Assembly (NCBI RefSeq): GCF_000196615.1
Contig: NC_014306.1
Span: 1,674,001-1,738,000 of the forward strand
DNA from: Erwinia billingiae Eb661
Lineage (GTDB): Bacteria > Pseudomonadota > Gammaproteobacteria > Enterobacterales > Enterobacteriaceae
Reading direction: 5' to 3'
DNA: 64,000 nucleotides
Part shown: positions 22,145 through 33,294 of the stretch, in pieces
Layout: the number at the start of each line of letters is the position of its first letter
Numbering within the stretch: the first letter of the stretch is position 1
The notes under the pieces: generated by a model
Database searches by the model: none
What the model saw: the letters and a program-made list of their open reading frames with translations, nothing else
Told to the model about the DNA's origin: nothing
Position numbers and translations under genes: made by a program

Positions 22145-23431
22145 ATGTTGGAATCCCTGACCCTACAACCTGTCGCGCTGGTCGATGGCACCGTAAACTT
22201 ACCTGGCTCCAAAAGCGTATCAAACCGCGCATTGTTGCTGGCGGCGCTGGCTAAAGGCACCACTCGTCTGACCAACTTGCTGGACAGTGATGATGTGCGC
22301 CATATGCTGACGGCATTGAAAGCGCTGAACGTCAGTTATTCGCTTTCCGACGATCGTACTGTCTGTGAAGTCACTGGTCAGGGTGGTCCACTGCATGCGG
22401 AAGGCCCGGTAGAACTCTTTTTAGGTAACGCCGGCACCGCAATGCGCCCGCTGGCTGCAGCACTCTGCCTGGGAAGTAATGACATTGTCTTAACCGGTGA
22501 GCCACGGATGAAAGAGCGTCCGATTGGGCACCTGGTGGATGCGTTGCGTCAGGGTGGGGCTGAAGTCAGCTACCTGGAGCAAACAGATTATCCGCCGCTG
22601 CACCTGAAAGGCGGCTTTAGCGGTGGCGAAGTGTCGGTGGATGGTAGCGTTTCAAGCCAGTTTCTTACCGCTCTGTTAATGACGGCACCGCTGGCACCGA
22701 ACGACACTAAAATTGTGATCAAAGGCGATCTGGTTTCTAAGCCTTATATCGACATCACTCTGAACCTGATGCGTACGTTCGGCGTAGAAGTGAAGAATGA
22801 TAACTACCGTGAATTCCACATTGCCGGAAATCAGCAGTATGTTTCACCTGGCGAATACCTGGTAGAAGGTGATGCTTCTTCGGCTTCCTATTTCCTGGCC
22901 GCTGCGGCCATTAAAGGCGGAACCGTTAAGGTGACCGGTATTGGCCGTAACAGCATGCAGGGCGATATCCGCTTTGCCGATGTGCTGGAGCAAATGGGCG
23001 CGGTGATTGAGTGGGGAGATGACTATATTTCCTGTACCCGTGGCGATCTTAACGCTATCGATCTGGATATGAACCACATTCCTGATGCGGCGATGACAAT
23101 CGCAACTGCGGCGCTGTTTGCCAAGGGCACCACGGTGATGCGTAACATCTACAACTGGCGCGTTAAGGAAACCGATCGTCTGGCTGCAATGGCAACAGAA
23201 TTGCGTAAAGTCGGCGCTGAAGTGGAAGAGGGCCACGATTACATTCGCGTGACGCCACCACAAACGCTGAAGTTTGCTGAGATTGGCACGTATAATGATC
23301 ACCGTATGGCGATGTGTTTCTCGCTGGTGGCGTTATCCTCAACGCCGGTCACTATTCTTGATCCAGGCTGTACCGCGAAAACCTTCCCCGACTATTTTGA
23401 GCAGCTGGCGCGTATCAGTCAGTTGGCATAA
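22145..23431 (+). CDS. aroA: EPSP synthase (3-phosphoshikimate 1-carboxyvinyltransferase)
   Basis: This 428-aa enzyme joins shikimate 3-phosphate and PEP, the sixth step of the shikimate pathway. It carries the class I motifs: [17 protein letters not shown] near the N-terminus, [19 protein letters not shown] around residue 95, and [19 protein letters not shown] chose ATG 22145 ([10 protein letters not shown]), which aligns with the E. coli start. An ATG at 22136 would add three residues but leaves only 3 nt after GGAG. Confidence 0.96.
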   Translation: MLESLTLQPVALVDGTVNLPGSKSVSNRALLLAALAKGTTRLTNLLDSDDVRHMLTALKALNVSYSLSDDRTVCEVTGQGGPLHAEGPVELFLGNAGTAMRPLAAALCLGSNDIVLTGEPRMKERPIGHLVDALRQGGAEVSYLEQTDYPPLHLKGGFSGGEVSVDGSVSSQFLTALLMTAPLAPNDTKIVIKGDLVSKPYIDITLNLMRTFGVEVKNDNYREFHIAGNQQYVSPGEYLVEGDASSASYFLAAAAIKGGTVKVTGIGRNSMQGDIRFADVLEQMGAVIEWGDDYISCTRGDLNAIDLDMNHIPDAAMTIATAALFAKGTTVMRNIYNWRVKETDRLAAMATELRKVGAEVEEGHDYIRVTPPQTLKFAEIGTYNDHRMAMCFSLVALSSTPVTILDPGCTAKTFPDYFEQLARISQLA

Positions 23432-23438
23432 TTCTGCA

Positions 23439-23466
23439 AATCCGCTGCATTCAGGTGCAGCGGATT
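23439..23466 (+). other. Perfect hairpin after aroA
   Basis: AATCCGCTGCA and TGCAGCGGATT form an 11-bp stem around TTCAGG, 7 nt past the aroA stop. No T-tract follows, so it may be a weak terminator or a 3' protective structure. The E. coli gene ycaL, normally found between aroA and cmk, is absent. Confidence 0.6.
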
Positions 23467-23575
23467 GCGAGCCAACTCACGTCCTGCAAGGTTGTTCCCC
23501 TCATCATCAGCATTAATCTGACAAATAATTTAATCTCGACCAGGCTTAGGGGTAACGATCCTTGCGTAAGCTGCG

Positions 23576-23581
23576 TATAAT
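23576..23581 (+). promoter_or_regulatory. Candidate cmk promoter, -10 element
   Basis: A perfect TATAAT lies 55 nt before the cmk ATG. No good -35 is seen at 16-18 bp, so it may depend on an activator or be weak. Confidence 0.4.
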
Positions 23582-23636
23582 GCCCGTCGATATTTGCCTG
23601 GGCAGCTAACAGGCATTCCACCGACAGGAGAATGAG

Positions 23637-24323
23637 ATGACGGCTATAGCCCCGGTGATCACGATTGATGGCCCAAGCGGTGCTGGTAAAGGGACCCTGT
23701 GTAAAGCGATGGCTGAAGCCTTGCAATGGCATCTGCTGGATTCGGGCGCAATCTACCGCGTACTGGCATTGGCTGCTTTGCATCATCAGGTGGATATTAC
23801 TTCTGAAGAAGCACTGGTGCCGATTGCAGCCCATCTCGACGTGCGTTTTGTCTCGACCAACGGTGAGATGGAAGTGATCCTGGAAGGGGAAGATGTTTCT
23901 GGCGAAATCCGCACTCAGGATGTCAGCAACACCGCGTCAAAAGTGGCTGCATTCCCTCGCGTGCGTGAAGCATTGCTGCGTCGTCAGCGCGGATTCAGGG
24001 ATTTGCCAGGTTTGATTGCTGATGGTCGCGATATGGGCACCGTGGTTTTCCCTGATGCACCGGTGAAAATCTTCCTGGATGCCAGCTCGGAAGAGCGTGC
24101 GCACCGTCGTATGCTACAGTTGCAGGATAAAGGCTTTAGTGTTAACTTTGAGCGCCTTTTATCCGAGATAAAAGAACGTGATGACCGCGATCGTAATCGC
24201 GCCATTGCACCACTGATACCGGCAGACGATGCGCTGGTGCTGGATTCAACCAGCATGTCGATTGAGCAAGTTATTGAAACTGCACTCAATTATGCGCGTG
24301 AAAAGTTGTCCTTGCCGCAGTGA
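23637..24323 (+). CDS. cmk: Cytidylate kinase
   Basis: This 228-aa P-loop kinase phosphorylates CMP and dCMP. The nucleotide loop GPSGAGKGT is at about 13-21, and DSGAIYR and [12 protein letters not shown] are the usual substrate-contact segments. The start has AGGAG about 8 nt upstream. It is the first gene before rpsA, as in E. coli, where rpsA promoters lie inside and after cmk. Confidence 0.97.
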   Translation: MTAIAPVITIDGPSGAGKGTLCKAMAEALQWHLLDSGAIYRVLALAALHHQVDITSEEALVPIAAHLDVRFVSTNGEMEVILEGEDVSGEIRTQDVSNTASKVAAFPRVREALLRRQRGFRDLPGLIADGRDMGTVVFPDAPVKIFLDASSEERAHRRMLQLQDKGFSVNFERLLSEIKERDDRDRNRAIAPLIPADDALVLDSTSMSIEQVIETALNYAREKLSLPQ

Positions 24324-24326
24324 ATC

Positions 24327-24451
24327 ACGGGCCAAACTGCCCGTAAGAATCCCCTAACCCTGTGATATGGACGTCATGGGGCATGTGAAACAACCCCACC
24401 CGTCAGGATGTCAGGTGGACGTTAAATTGAAGAATCCATAAGATTATCAAT
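24327..24451 (+). promoter_or_regulatory. Structured rpsA leader
   Basis: The cmk-rpsA gap folds into successive hairpins: ACGGGC/GCCCGT (24327-24344), then TGGGG/CCCCA (24377-24398), and an alternative CACC/GGTG stem (24397-24417) whose loop carries AGGA. No normal Shine-Dalgarno stands before the ATG. E. coli rpsA has the same layout: a folded, Shine-Dalgarno-poor leader that gives efficient initiation and autorepression by S1. Confidence 0.55.
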
Positions 24452-26125
24452 ATGACTGAATCTTTTGCTCAACTCTTTGAAGAGTCCCTGAAAGAAATCG
24501 AAACCCGTCCGGGTTCCATCGTTCGTGGTGTTGTTGTCTCTATCGACAAAGACATCGTCCTGGTTGATGCGGGCCTGAAATCTGAATCTGCAATTCCTGT
24601 AGAACAGTTTAAGAACGCAGCCGGCGAACTGGAAATCCAGGTTGGCGACGAAGTTGACGTAGCTCTGGACGCTGTAGAAGACGGCTTCGGTGAAACTCTG
24701 CTGTCCCGTGAGAAAGCTAAGCGTCACGAAGCCTGGATCACGCTGGAAAAAGCATACGAAGAAGCTGAAACCGTTACCGGTGTTATCAACGGCAAGGTCA
24801 AGGGCGGCTTCACTGTTGAGCTGAACGGCATTCGTGCGTTCCTGCCAGGTTCCCTGGTTGATGTGCGTCCAGTGCGTGATACTCTGCACCTGGAAGGCAA
24901 AGAGCTTGAATTCAAAGTAATCAAGCTGGATCAGAAACGTAACAACGTGGTTGTTTCACGTCGTGCGGTTATCGAATCCGAAAACAGCGCAGAGCGCGAT
25001 CAGCTGCTGGAAAACCTGCAGGAAGGCATGGAAGTTAAAGGTATCGTTAAGAACCTGACTGACTACGGTGCATTCGTTGATCTGGGCGGCGTTGATGGCC
25101 TGTTGCACATCACTGACATGGCATGGAAACGCGTTAAGCATCCAAGCGAAATTGTCAACGTGGGCGACGAAATCACTGTTAAAGTGCTGAAGTTCGACCG
25201 CGAGCGTACCCGTGTGTCTCTGGGTCTGAAACAGCTGGGCGAAGATCCTTGGGTCGCTATCGCTAAGCGTTACCCAGAAGGGACTCGTCTGACTGGCCGT
25301 GTAACTAACCTGACCGACTACGGCTGCTTCGTTGAAATCGAAGAAGGCGTTGAAGGCCTGGTACACGTTTCAGAAATGGATTGGACCAACAAAAACATTC
25401 ATCCGTCCAAAGTTGTTAACGTTGGCGATGTTGTTGAAGTTATGGTTCTGGATATCGACGAAGAACGTCGTCGTATCTCCCTGGGTCTGAAGCAGTGTAA
25501 AAACAACCCATGGCAGCAGTTTGCAGAAACCCACAACAAGGGCGACCGTGTTGAAGGTAAAATCAAGTCAATCACTGACTTCGGTATCTTCATCGGCCTG
25601 GACGGCGGCATCGACGGCCTGGTTCACCTGTCTGACATCTCCTGGAACGCTACCGGAGAAGAAGCAGTTCGTGAATACAAGAAAGGCGACGAAATCGCTG
25701 CTGTTGTACTGCAAGTTGACGCAGAGCGCGAGCGCATCTCCCTGGGCGTTAAGCAGCTGGCAGAAGATCCGTTCAACAACTACATCTCTCTGAATAAGAA
25801 AGGTGCAATTGTTAACGGTAAAGTGACTGCTGTTGATGCTAAAGGTGCTACAGTTGAACTGGCAGACGGCGTTGAAGGTTACCTGCGCGCTTCTGAAGCT
25901 TCAGTTGACCGCGTAGAAGACGCAACTCTGGTTCTGAATGTTGGCGACGATGTTGAAGCCAAATTCACCGGTGTTGACCGTAAAAACCGCGTTGTTAGCC
26001 TGTCTGTTCGTGCGAAAGACCAGGCTGACGAGAAAGAAGCCATTGCGACTGTTAACACCAAACAGGAAGAAGGCAACTTCTCTAACGCTATGGCTGAAGC
26101 TTTCAAAGCAGCTAAAGGCGAGTAA
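24452..26125 (+). CDS. rpsA: 30S ribosomal protein S1
   Basis: This 557-aa protein has six S1 OB-fold domains of about 70-85 residues. The first two bind the ribosome and the last four bind mRNA, melting structured leaders during initiation. Repeated motifs such as [20 protein letters not shown] and [19 protein letters not shown] mark the domains. Length is identical to E. coli S1. Codon use is strongly biased, as expected of a highly expressed gene. The start matches [20 protein letters not shown]. Confidence 0.98.
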   Translation: MTESFAQLFEESLKEIETRPGSIVRGVVVSIDKDIVLVDAGLKSESAIPVEQFKNAAGELEIQVGDEVDVALDAVEDGFGETLLSREKAKRHEAWITLEKAYEEAETVTGVINGKVKGGFTVELNGIRAFLPGSLVDVRPVRDTLHLEGKELEFKVIKLDQKRNNVVVSRRAVIESENSAERDQLLENLQEGMEVKGIVKNLTDYGAFVDLGGVDGLLHITDMAWKRVKHPSEIVNVGDEITVKVLKFDRERTRVSLGLKQLGEDPWVAIAKRYPEGTRLTGRVTNLTDYGCFVEIEEGVEGLVHVSEMDWTNKNIHPSKVVNVGDVVEVMVLDIDEERRRISLGLKQCKNNPWQQFAETHNKGDRVEGKIKSITDFGIFIGLDGGIDGLVHLSDISWNATGEEAVREYKKGDEIAAVVLQVDAERERISLGVKQLAEDPFNNYISLNKKGAIVNGKVTAVDAKGATVELADGVEGYLRASEASVDRVEDATLVLNVGDDVEAKFTGVDRKNRVVSLSVRAKDQADEKEAIATVNTKQEEGNFSNAMAEAFKAAKGE

Positions 26126-26137
26126 TTGCTTTTGCAA

Positions 26138-26159
26138 CAGGGCGGCGTAAGTCGCCCTG
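26138..26159 (+). other. GTAA-capped hairpin after rpsA
   Basis: CAGGGCGGC and GTCGCCCTG pair over 9 bp (one G-U) around GTAA, a GNRA tetraloop. It starts 12 nt past the rpsA stop and has no T-run, so it looks like a 3' stabiliser or processing site between rpsA and ihfB. Confidence 0.6.
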
Positions 26160-26210
26160 AAATAGCCGTTACTGTCAGAGCTTTTCCAACAGGAATTTAC
26201 CGGAGGATTT

Positions 26211-26495
26211 ATGACCAAGTCAGAACTTATTGAAAGACTTGCTGGCCAGCACTCTCATATTCCGGCGAAAGTCGTTGAGGATGCGGTAAAAGAGATGCTT
26301 GAGCACATGGCGACCACTTTGGCGCAGGGCGAACGCATTGAAATCCGGGGTTTCGGCAGTTTTTCTTTGCATTACCGCGCGCCTCGTACCGGCCGTAACC
26401 CGAAAACGGGTGACAAAGTGGAGTTGGAAGGTAAATACGTTCCACACTTCAAGCCAGGTAAAGAGTTGCGTGATCGTGCAAATATCTACGGCTAA
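26211..26495 (+). CDS. ihfB: Integration host factor beta subunit
   Basis: This 94-aa DNA-bending protein pairs with IhfA. The hallmark segment [20 protein letters not shown] includes the intercalating proline of the beta arm, and [18 protein letters not shown] is the DABA signature region. Length equals E. coli. GGAGGA is a strong ribosome site. It is probably cotranscribed with rpsA in part and ends in a strong terminator. IHF sites are expected in focA and other promoters. Confidence 0.98.
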   Translation: MTKSELIERLAGQHSHIPAKVVEDAVKEMLEHMATTLAQGERIEIRGFGSFSLHYRAPRTGRNPKTGDKVELEGKYVPHFKPGKELRDRANIYG

Positions 26496-26513
26496 CGCTT
26501 AGCACTACGCGAT

Positions 26514-26542
26514 AAAACGACACTTCGGTGTCGTTTTTTTTT
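26514..26542 (+). terminator. Terminator of ihfB
   Basis: ACGACAC and GTGTCGT enclose a C(TTCG)G loop and are followed by nine T. Confidence 0.94.
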
Positions 26543-26704
26543 GCCTGAAATTTGGCTCAGTGGTGCGGGCAGTGCCGCAATAAAAATCAGGACCCTGCAA
26601 GACCGACCTAAAGATTGCGCGCCGCATTTCAGCGGAGCGTCACTGCGGCTGCATCCTCTCTTCGCGGAGGATAAAGTCTGCTGACGGAATAATGGAGAAC
26701 CGTC

Positions 26705-28969
26705 ATGCCTTACAGCCTCAGCCGCCTTGCTATGTGGGTCCTTATCGCGATGTTACCTCTGACGTTCCTTCCACGACTGCCTGCCGCCCGTTATGACCTG
26801 TGGCTGATCCTTCCCTCCCTGTACTTGCTGATGCAGCGCCAACGCTGGCTGAAAGATATCGCGTTATGCGTATTGCTCTTTCTGTGGCTGGTTATGTCGG
26901 CAAGAACGATGTCCGAACAAATTGAATTGTTGTCCGCAAGGACGATAACGGCCACGACGCAGATAGAAGCCGTACTGGTTAATTCTGAGCGGCTAAAAAT
27001 GCGGATTGTCAGCGTTGATGGGCGAAGAATTTTTCCACCGGTGTCTACCCTGGTCAGCAGCAAGGAGATTGACCAGTCATTTTGTAGCGGTCAGCGTTGG
27101 CAAATGACGCTGAAACTGCGGCCAGTTCATGCCCGATTGAATGAAGGGGGTTTTGATGCACAACGATTTGCACTGGCCAACAGTACGCCGCTAAGCGGAA
27201 GAATAATGTTGCTGACGCCAATCGATAGCACCTGCAGCTGGCGTGAACGAATTATCCAACGCAGCCGCAGTTACTATGCTGAGTTTCCCTGGCAGGCGAT
27301 TCTCTCTGCGCTGGCGTTTGGCGAACGGGGAGACGTCAGCCAGCAGATGACACAGCTGCTAAGAGAGACGGGAACGGCACATCTGATGGCCATTTCAGGT
27401 ATGCATATCAGTCTGGCGGCCAGTGTAGGCTGGTTATTTGCCAGGGGCTTACAGTTGGCTTTCAGCGCAGCGTGGATTGGCTATCGTTTCCCCTTGATGT
27501 GTGGGCTGCTTGTCGCAGCAGTCTATTGCTGGCTTGCGGGTGCCAACCCACCATCACTCAGAGCCGTATTAGCGGTCAGTTTGTGGGGGGCTTTACGGCT
27601 ATCAGGTGTCCGCTGCAGTAACTGGCAGGTCTGGGGCATCTGCATCGCGACCATTATTTTCTTTGACCCCTTGAGCCTGCTCTCTGACAGCTTATGGCTG
27701 TCGGCGGTGGCCGTAGCGGGGTTGTTGTTCTGGTTTCACTGGTTCCCATTACCACCGAAATACGCCGGCAAGAAACGCTGGTTACCTTTGCAGTTACTCC
27801 ACCTTCAGCTGGGCATATTTTTTATTATGATGCCGATACAACTGCTGATTTTTCACGGTATCAGTATCAGCGCCTTGCTGGCGAATATCTGGGCAGTTCC
27901 GGTTGTCACCTTCATCTCAGTGCCGCTGATCCTTGCGGCTTTAGCATTTCTACCTTTAGCGCCACTTAGTCAGGCTTTCTGGTGGTTTGCCGATCGCTCG
28001 CTGGAAGCGGTCTTCGTTCCTCTGGCTTTGTTGCCGTCGGGTTGGCTCGATATGAACAGACAGGCGCTGCCGATAAGTGCAGCGATTTGGCTGACGGTGA
28101 TTGCCTGTCGTTTCTGCTGGTGGCGCTCCTCACCGATGACGGTTCTGAGCTTAGGTTTGGCATTAGCCTGCTGGCGACTGAATAACGAGGAACCCAAGTG
28201 GCGGCTGGATATGTTGGATATCGGGCATGGTCTTGCCGTAGTGATTTCAGCCAACGGCGAGGCGTTAGTCTACGATACTGGCAATAGCTGGCCGGGTGGC
28301 GATGCAGCCAAATCCCAGATCATTCCCTGGTTAGGATGGCAGGGGCTTAAGGTTAAACAGATTGTGTTGAGCCACGGTCATCTGGACCACATCGGTGGAC
28401 TGGGAAGTCTGCAAACGGCTTTTCCTGAAGCGGTAATACATAGCGGGCTGGGAACACCCGGACATTTACCGTGTGGGCAGGGCGTGAGCTGGCGCTGGCA
28501 AAACCTGTCTTTTCAGGCAATTTGGCCACCGACAGGACAAACTGAGGCCGGAAATAATCAATCCTGCGTAATCAGGGTAAGTGATGGAAAATGGCGCGTG
28601 CTGTTAACGGGGGATATTGAGGCGCAGGCTGAGTATGATTTAGTTCGATATCATCGGGCGTCAATTGGTGCCGATATTTTACAGGTGCCTCACCACGGTA
28701 GCAGTACGTCCTCAGTACCTCCTTTTCTCAGAGCCGTTGGCGGAAAGGTCGCTCTGGCCTCTGCGGCGCGCTACAGCGCATGGAAATTACCGGCGGAAAA
28801 AGTAATTAAACGCTACCAAAACTATCACTATATCTGGCATGACACGGCGCTTGAGGGGCAGCTGAGCGTGCATTTTTTTGATAAAAACTGGCACCTTAGC
28901 AGTCTGAGAGCGCAAATAATGAGCCGTTGGTATCATCAGTGGTTTGGCGTACCACGTTATTCCAGGTAG
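26705..28969 (+). CDS. ycaI: ComEC/Rec2-family DNA-uptake channel homologue
   Basis: This 754-aa inner-membrane protein has an N-terminal hydrophobic and OB-like region, a Competence domain of about eight helices (residues 180-470, with GTAHLMAISGMHISLAASVG), and a C-terminal metallo-beta-lactamase domain (from about 500) with SHGHLDHIGG. ComEC passes single-stranded DNA into the cytoplasm in competent bacteria. In E. coli the homologue is linked to growth on DNA. Codon choice looks less biased and AT content higher than in the flanking genes. GGAG lies 7 nt before the ATG. Confidence 0.92.
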   Translation: MPYSLSRLAMWVLIAMLPLTFLPRLPAARYDLWLILPSLYLLMQRQRWLKDIALCVLLFLWLVMSARTMSEQIELLSARTITATTQIEAVLVNSERLKMRIVSVDGRRIFPPVSTLVSSKEIDQSFCSGQRWQMTLKLRPVHARLNEGGFDAQRFALANSTPLSGRIMLLTPIDSTCSWRERIIQRSRSYYAEFPWQAILSALAFGERGDVSQQMTQLLRETGTAHLMAISGMHISLAASVGWLFARGLQLAFSAAWIGYRFPLMCGLLVAAVYCWLAGANPPSLRAVLAVSLWGALRLSGVRCSNWQVWGICIATIIFFDPLSLLSDSLWLSAVAVAGLLFWFHWFPLPPKYAGKKRWLPLQLLHLQLGIFFIMMPIQLLIFHGISISALLANIWAVPVVTFISVPLILAALAFLPLAPLSQAFWWFADRSLEAVFVPLALLPSGWLDMNRQALPISAAIWLTVIACRFCWWRSSPMTVLSLGLALACWRLNNEEPKWRLDMLDIGHGLAVVISANGEALVYDTGNSWPGGDAAKSQIIPWLGWQGLKVKQIVLSHGHLDHIGGLGSLQTAFPEAVIHSGLGTPGHLPCGQGVSWRWQNLSFQAIWPPTGQTEAGNNQSCVIRVSDGKWRVLLTGDIEAQAEYDLVRYHRASIGADILQVPHHGSSTSSVPPFLRAVGGKVALASAARYSAWKLPAEKVIKRYQNYHYIWHDTALEGQLSVHFFDKNWHLSSLRAQIMSRWYHQWFGVPRYSR

Positions 28970-29005
28970 AATGAGCGGCTATTTTCAATAAAAGCTGGTT
29001 AAATA

Positions 29006-30754
29006 ATGCATCAGGAAAAAGATCTCTCCACCTGGCAGACATTCCGTCGCCTCTGGCCGATGATCAAACCGTTTAAACCCGGATTGATTGTGGCTGCGGT
29101 AGCACTGGTACTGAACGCGGCGGGAGATACATTAATGCTGTCACTGCTGAAACCATTACTGGATGACGGTTTTGGTAAGGCTGACTCTTCCGTCCTGATT
29201 TGGATGCCTCTGGCGGTGATTGGCTTAATGTTAATCCGCGGCGTCACCAGTTATATCTCGAGTTACTGCATCTCCTGGGTCTCCGGCAACGTTGTGATGA
29301 GTATGCGCCGTCGCCTGTTCAGCCACATGATGGGAATGCCGGTAGCCTTCTTCGATCAGCAGTCCACCGGGACGCTGCTCTCGCGCATCACCTACGACTC
29401 CGAGCAGGTTGCTTCCTCATCTTCCAGTGCGCTGGTCACCGTCGTGCGTGAAGGGGCCTCGATTATTGGCCTGTTCATCATGATGTTCTACTACAGCTGG
29501 CAGCTGTCGCTGATCCTGATTTTACTGGCACCTATCGTTTCTTTTGCTATTCGTACCGTTTCAAAACGCTTCAGAAACATCAGCAAAACCATGCAGAACA
29601 CTATGGGGCATGTGACCACCAGTGCTGAGCAGATGCTGAAAGGGCATAAAGAAGTGCTGATTTTTGGCGGCCAGGAAGTGGAAAGCCAACGCTTCGCACG
29701 CGTCAGTAACCATATGCGCCAGCAGGGGATGAAACTGGTTTCTGCCTCTTCTATCTCCGATCCAATTATTCAGCTGATTGCTTCTCTGGCGCTGGCTTTC
29801 GTACTGTACGCGGCAAGCTTCCCAAGCGTGATGGCAACTTTGACCGCCGGTACAATCACCGTAGTCTTCTCTTCGATGATTGCCCTGATGCGTCCGCTGA
29901 AGTCGCTGACTAACGTCAATGCGCAGTTCCAGCGGGGAATGGCTGCCTGCCAGACGCTGTTCTCAATCCTTGATACCGAGCAGGAAGAGGACACCGGTAA
30001 GCGTGTAATTGAACGCGCTAAAGGTGACGTTGAATTCCGCAACGTCACCTTCACCTATCCGGGACGTGAAACGCCTGCGCTGCACAATATCAACCTGGCG
30101 ATCCCCGCGGGGAAAACTGTTGCCCTGGTTGGGCGTTCAGGATCGGGTAAATCCACCATTGCCAGCCTGATGACGCGTTTCTACGATATTCAGCAGGGCG
30201 AAATCCTGATGGATGGCCACGATTTGCGCGAGTACACCCTTAGCTCGCTGCGTAATCAGGTCGCACTGGTTTCACAGAATGTGCATCTGTTTAACGATAC
30301 GGTGGCGAATAACATTGCCTATGCCCGTACCGAGAAGTACAGCCGCGAAGATATTGAGAAGGCCGCTACCATGGCTCATGCCATGGACTTCATCAACAAG
30401 ATGGATAAAGGGCTTGATACTATCATCGGTGAAAACGGCGTGCTGCTTTCCGGTGGACAGCGTCAGCGTATTGCCATTGCCCGCGCATTGCTGCGTGACA
30501 GCCCAATCCTGATCCTGGATGAAGCGACGTCTGCACTGGATACCGAATCTGAACGTGCCATTCAGTCTGCGCTGGATGAACTGCAGAAAAACCGTACTTC
30601 ATTGGTTATCGCTCACCGTCTTTCCACTATTGAAAAGGCCGATGAGATTGTGGTGGTGGAAGACGGTTACATTGTTGAGCGCGGAAGCCATGCCGATCTG
30701 TTGGAACATCGTGGCGTGTATGCCCAGCTCCATAAGATGCAGTTTGGTCAATGA
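29006..30754 (+). CDS. msbA: Lipid A export ATP-binding/permease MsbA
   Basis: This 582-aa homodimeric ABC exporter flips core-lipid A across the inner membrane. Six helices (about residues 20-310) are followed by an ATPase domain with GRSGSGKST near 376-384, LSGGQRQR near 481, and [12 protein letters not shown] near 500. Length equals E. coli. Its stop overlaps the lpxK start by 4 bp, so export and lipid A 4'-phosphorylation are coupled. Confidence 0.98.
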   Translation: MHQEKDLSTWQTFRRLWPMIKPFKPGLIVAAVALVLNAAGDTLMLSLLKPLLDDGFGKADSSVLIWMPLAVIGLMLIRGVTSYISSYCISWVSGNVVMSMRRRLFSHMMGMPVAFFDQQSTGTLLSRITYDSEQVASSSSSALVTVVREGASIIGLFIMMFYYSWQLSLILILLAPIVSFAIRTVSKRFRNISKTMQNTMGHVTTSAEQMLKGHKEVLIFGGQEVESQRFARVSNHMRQQGMKLVSASSISDPIIQLIASLALAFVLYAASFPSVMATLTAGTITVVFSSMIALMRPLKSLTNVNAQFQRGMAACQTLFSILDTEQEEDTGKRVIERAKGDVEFRNVTFTYPGRETPALHNINLAIPAGKTVALVGRSGSGKSTIASLMTRFYDIQQGEILMDGHDLREYTLSSLRNQVALVSQNVHLFNDTVANNIAYARTEKYSREDIEKAATMAHAMDFINKMDKGLDTIIGENGVLLSGGQRQRIAIARALLRDSPILILDEATSALDTESERAIQSALDELQKNRTSLVIAHRLSTIEKADEIVVVEDGYIVERGSHADLLEHRGVYAQLHKMQFGQ

Positions 30755-31734
30755 TTGAACGCATCTGGAGCGGACGCTCCGCGCTTTATCTGCCGCTGGT
30801 TCCGTTAAGCTGGCTGTATGGCCTGATTAGCAACCTGATCCGCCTCAGCTATGTCTGGGGCCTGCGCAAAGCGTGGCGCGCTACCGTTCCGGTGGTGGTG
30901 GTGGGCAACCTGACAGCCGGAGGCAACGGCAAAACGCCGGTTGTCATCTGGCTGGTACAGGCTTTGCAGCAGCGTGGTCTGCGTGTCGGCGTCGTTTCAA
31001 GAGGCTACGGCGGTAAGGCCGATCGCTATCCGCTGGTGCTGGATAACCGCACCACAACCGTGCAAGCGGGTGATGAGCCTGTGCTTATTTATCAGCGCAC
31101 AGGGGCTGCGGTAGCGGTCTCGCCTGTCAGAAAAGAGGCCGTTCAGGCGCTCACTGAGCAGGCGAACATCGACATCATCATTACCGACGATGGCCTGCAA
31201 CATTACGCCTTAGCGAGAGACTTCGAGATTGTGGTCATCGACGGCAAGCGTCGTTTTGGCAATGGCTGGTGGCTTCCCGCCGGCCCGATGCGTGAGCGTG
31301 CTTCCCGTTTGAGAACCGTTGATGCGATCGTTACCAATGGCGGTGAGGCGCAGGCTGGCGAGCTGGCGATGCAGCTGAACCCCGGTGATGCCGTTAACAT
31401 CCGCAGTGGTGAAACCTGCCCGGCCATGATGCTGACAAACGTGGTGGCGATGGCCGGCATTGGTCATCCTCCTCGCTTTTTTGCCACTCTTCATCAGCAG
31501 GGTGTTATGCCAGTTAAGGAAGTGCCTTTTGCCGATCATCAGTCTTATCAACCGGCCCAGTTAGCAGCATTGCTTGCGCCAGGCGAAACGCTGTTGATGA
31601 CGGAAAAAGACGCGGTGAAAGTCCGGTCTTTCGCTGAAGACAACTGGTGGTACCTGCCGGTGGATGCCGAGCTGCCACAGGCGGCTTCCGGTGCCTTACT
31701 GGACAGGCTTTGCGCACTGACCGCCAAACGCTAA
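30751..31734 (+). CDS. lpxK: Tetraacyldisaccharide 4'-kinase
   Basis: This 327-aa inner-membrane P-loop kinase adds the 4'-phosphate in lipid A synthesis. An N-terminal membrane helix precedes the nucleotide loop in [18 protein letters not shown] (about residues 51-68). The catalytic Asp region is [15 protein letters not shown], near 138. It overlaps msbA by ATGA, a classic coupled pair. Confidence 0.97.
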   Translation: MIERIWSGRSALYLPLVPLSWLYGLISNLIRLSYVWGLRKAWRATVPVVVVGNLTAGGNGKTPVVIWLVQALQQRGLRVGVVSRGYGGKADRYPLVLDNRTTTVQAGDEPVLIYQRTGAAVAVSPVRKEAVQALTEQANIDIIITDDGLQHYALARDFEIVVIDGKRRFGNGWWLPAGPMRERASRLRTVDAIVTNGGEAQAGELAMQLNPGDAVNIRSGETCPAMMLTNVVAMAGIGHPPRFFATLHQQGVMPVKEVPFADHQSYQPAQLAALLAPGETLLMTEKDAVKVRSFAEDNWWYLPVDAELPQAASGALLDRLCALTAKR

Positions 31735-31817
31735 CAAGCTGAATAAGCGCACAATCTCCGTGCCGGAATCTCCGGAAAAGAACTAAACTCACTGCATCTT
31801 TGTCACGAAGGTGCATC

Positions 31818-33026
31818 ATGTCCGCTCTCCAACTTTCGCTTTCTCAGGCCCGCCAGTTACACCTCGCCGCTCAGGGGCTGCTTCGCCCACCGGGACGTAC
31901 AGCCAGGGCTGAAGATATCCTCAGCGCCATCCGCCAGATGTCATTACTGCAGATTGATACCATCCACGTCGTTGCCCGCAGCCCTTATCTGGTGCTATTC
32001 AGCCGTGTAGGCGACTATCCCGAAAGCTGGCTCGGTGAGGCGCTAAGCCGCGGTAACCTCTATGAATACTGGGCGCATGAAGCCTGCTTTATCCCAATCG
32101 AAGACTATCGCCTGCTGCGCCATCGCATGCTGAATCCTCACCATATGGGATGGAAATATAACAGCGAGTGGATGGAGAACTGGCAGCAGGAAGTCGGCGA
32201 TCTGTTAACGCATATTGAACAAAATGGGCCGGTCAGATCGGCCGATTTTGCCGCACCTCCCGGTCAGAAGCCTGGCTGGTGGTCGTGGAAACCGCATAAA
32301 CGCCATCTTGAAAATCTGTTCACGGCCGGCGATCTGATGGTGATCGAGCGACGCAATTTTCAGCGCGTCTACGATCTGCGGCAGCGCGTGATGCCGGACT
32401 GGGATGACCAGCTGCATGGGATTGAAGAGTCAGAGGCGGTCCGCCAGATGTTGCGTAACAGTGCCAGAAGTTTGGGGCTGTTTCGTGCCGCCTGGCTACC
32501 CGATTATTACCGTCTGAAGCGCGCGCCAGTAAAGGCGGTTTTGGCTGACTGGCTGGCGCAGGGAGACGTGATACCGGTGGAAGTGGAATCGCTGGGCGCC
32601 TGTTACCTGGATGCCGCTTTGTTGCCCCTTCTCGAACAGGGAACCCGGGCAACCTACACCACCTTGCTGTCTCCTTTTGATCCGGTGGTCTGGGACCGCA
32701 AACGGGCGCTGGAGTTGTTTAACTTCGATTACCGACTGGAATGTTATACGCCAGAAGCGAAGCGGCAATATGGCTATTTTGTTCTGCCAATTCTGCACCG
32801 GGGAGAACTGAAAGGGCGGCTGGATGCGAAAATGCAGCGTAAGGAAAAAGTATTGCAGATCAAACAGCTGTGGCTGGAGCAGGGCGTCAAAATCAGTCAG
32901 GGCACGATCAACGATCTGCATCAGGCCATCTCACGCTTTGCGCGCTGGCAAGGGGCCGAGGCGGTGGTGCTGGATAAGCTGCCCGAAACGCTGGCAGTTG
33001 CCTGGCAAAAAGGGTGGGCGCTGTAA
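31818..33026 (+). CDS. ycaQ: YcaQ/AlkX-type DNA glycosylase for interstrand crosslinks
   Basis: This 402-aa winged-helix (HTH_42) protein matches E. coli YcaQ, a glycosylase that unhooks DNA interstrand crosslinks and removes bulky N7-alkyl adducts. The catalytic QxD appears in SLLQIDTIHVVARSPYLVLFSR, near residues 42-50, and the conserved LLSPFDPVVWDRKRALELF and KRQYGYFVLPILHRG follow. I chose ATG 31818 (AAGG 6 nt upstream); a start 6 codons earlier is less likely. It sits between lpxK and ycaR as in E. coli. Confidence 0.92.
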   Translation: MSALQLSLSQARQLHLAAQGLLRPPGRTARAEDILSAIRQMSLLQIDTIHVVARSPYLVLFSRVGDYPESWLGEALSRGNLYEYWAHEACFIPIEDYRLLRHRMLNPHHMGWKYNSEWMENWQQEVGDLLTHIEQNGPVRSADFAAPPGQKPGWWSWKPHKRHLENLFTAGDLMVIERRNFQRVYDLRQRVMPDWDDQLHGIEESEAVRQMLRNSARSLGLFRAAWLPDYYRLKRAPVKAVLADWLAQGDVIPVEVESLGACYLDAALLPLLEQGTRATYTTLLSPFDPVVWDRKRALELFNFDYRLECYTPEAKRQYGYFVLPILHRGELKGRLDAKMQRKEKVLQIKQLWLEQGVKISQGTINDLHQAISRFARWQGAEAVVLDKLPETLAVAWQKGWAL

Positions 33027-33111
33027 CATCCTGCACGCGGGGAAGTAACCGATGCCGCGCCAGCTATGATATTCTAAGGACCTGTCTGACCGGGATCACC
33101 AGGGAGAAACC

Positions 33112-33294
33112 ATGGATCACCGTTTACTCGAAATCGTTGCTTGTCCTGTTTGCCACGGCAAACTGTATTACATCAAAGACCAGCAGGAGCTTATCTGCAA
33201 ACCTGATGGCCTCGCTTATCCTGTGCGCGACGGCATTCCAGTCCTGCTGGAGACAGAAGCGCGTTCACTCACCATGGAAGAGATCCACCCATGA
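33112..33294 (+). CDS. ycaR: Trm112-like small protein YcaR
   Basis: This 60-aa protein of the Trm112/YcaR family (UPF0434) has a short zinc-ribbon-like fold with Cys11, Cys14 and Cys29 (ACPVCHGKL and ELICK). Its role in bacteria is not established; eukaryotic Trm112 activates methyltransferases. Its stop overlaps the kdsB start by 4 bp, so the two are coupled. A GGGAGAAA ribosome site precedes the ATG. Confidence 0.93.
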   Translation: MDHRLLEIVACPVCHGKLYYIKDQQELICKPDGLAYPVRDGIPVLLETEARSLTMEEIHP

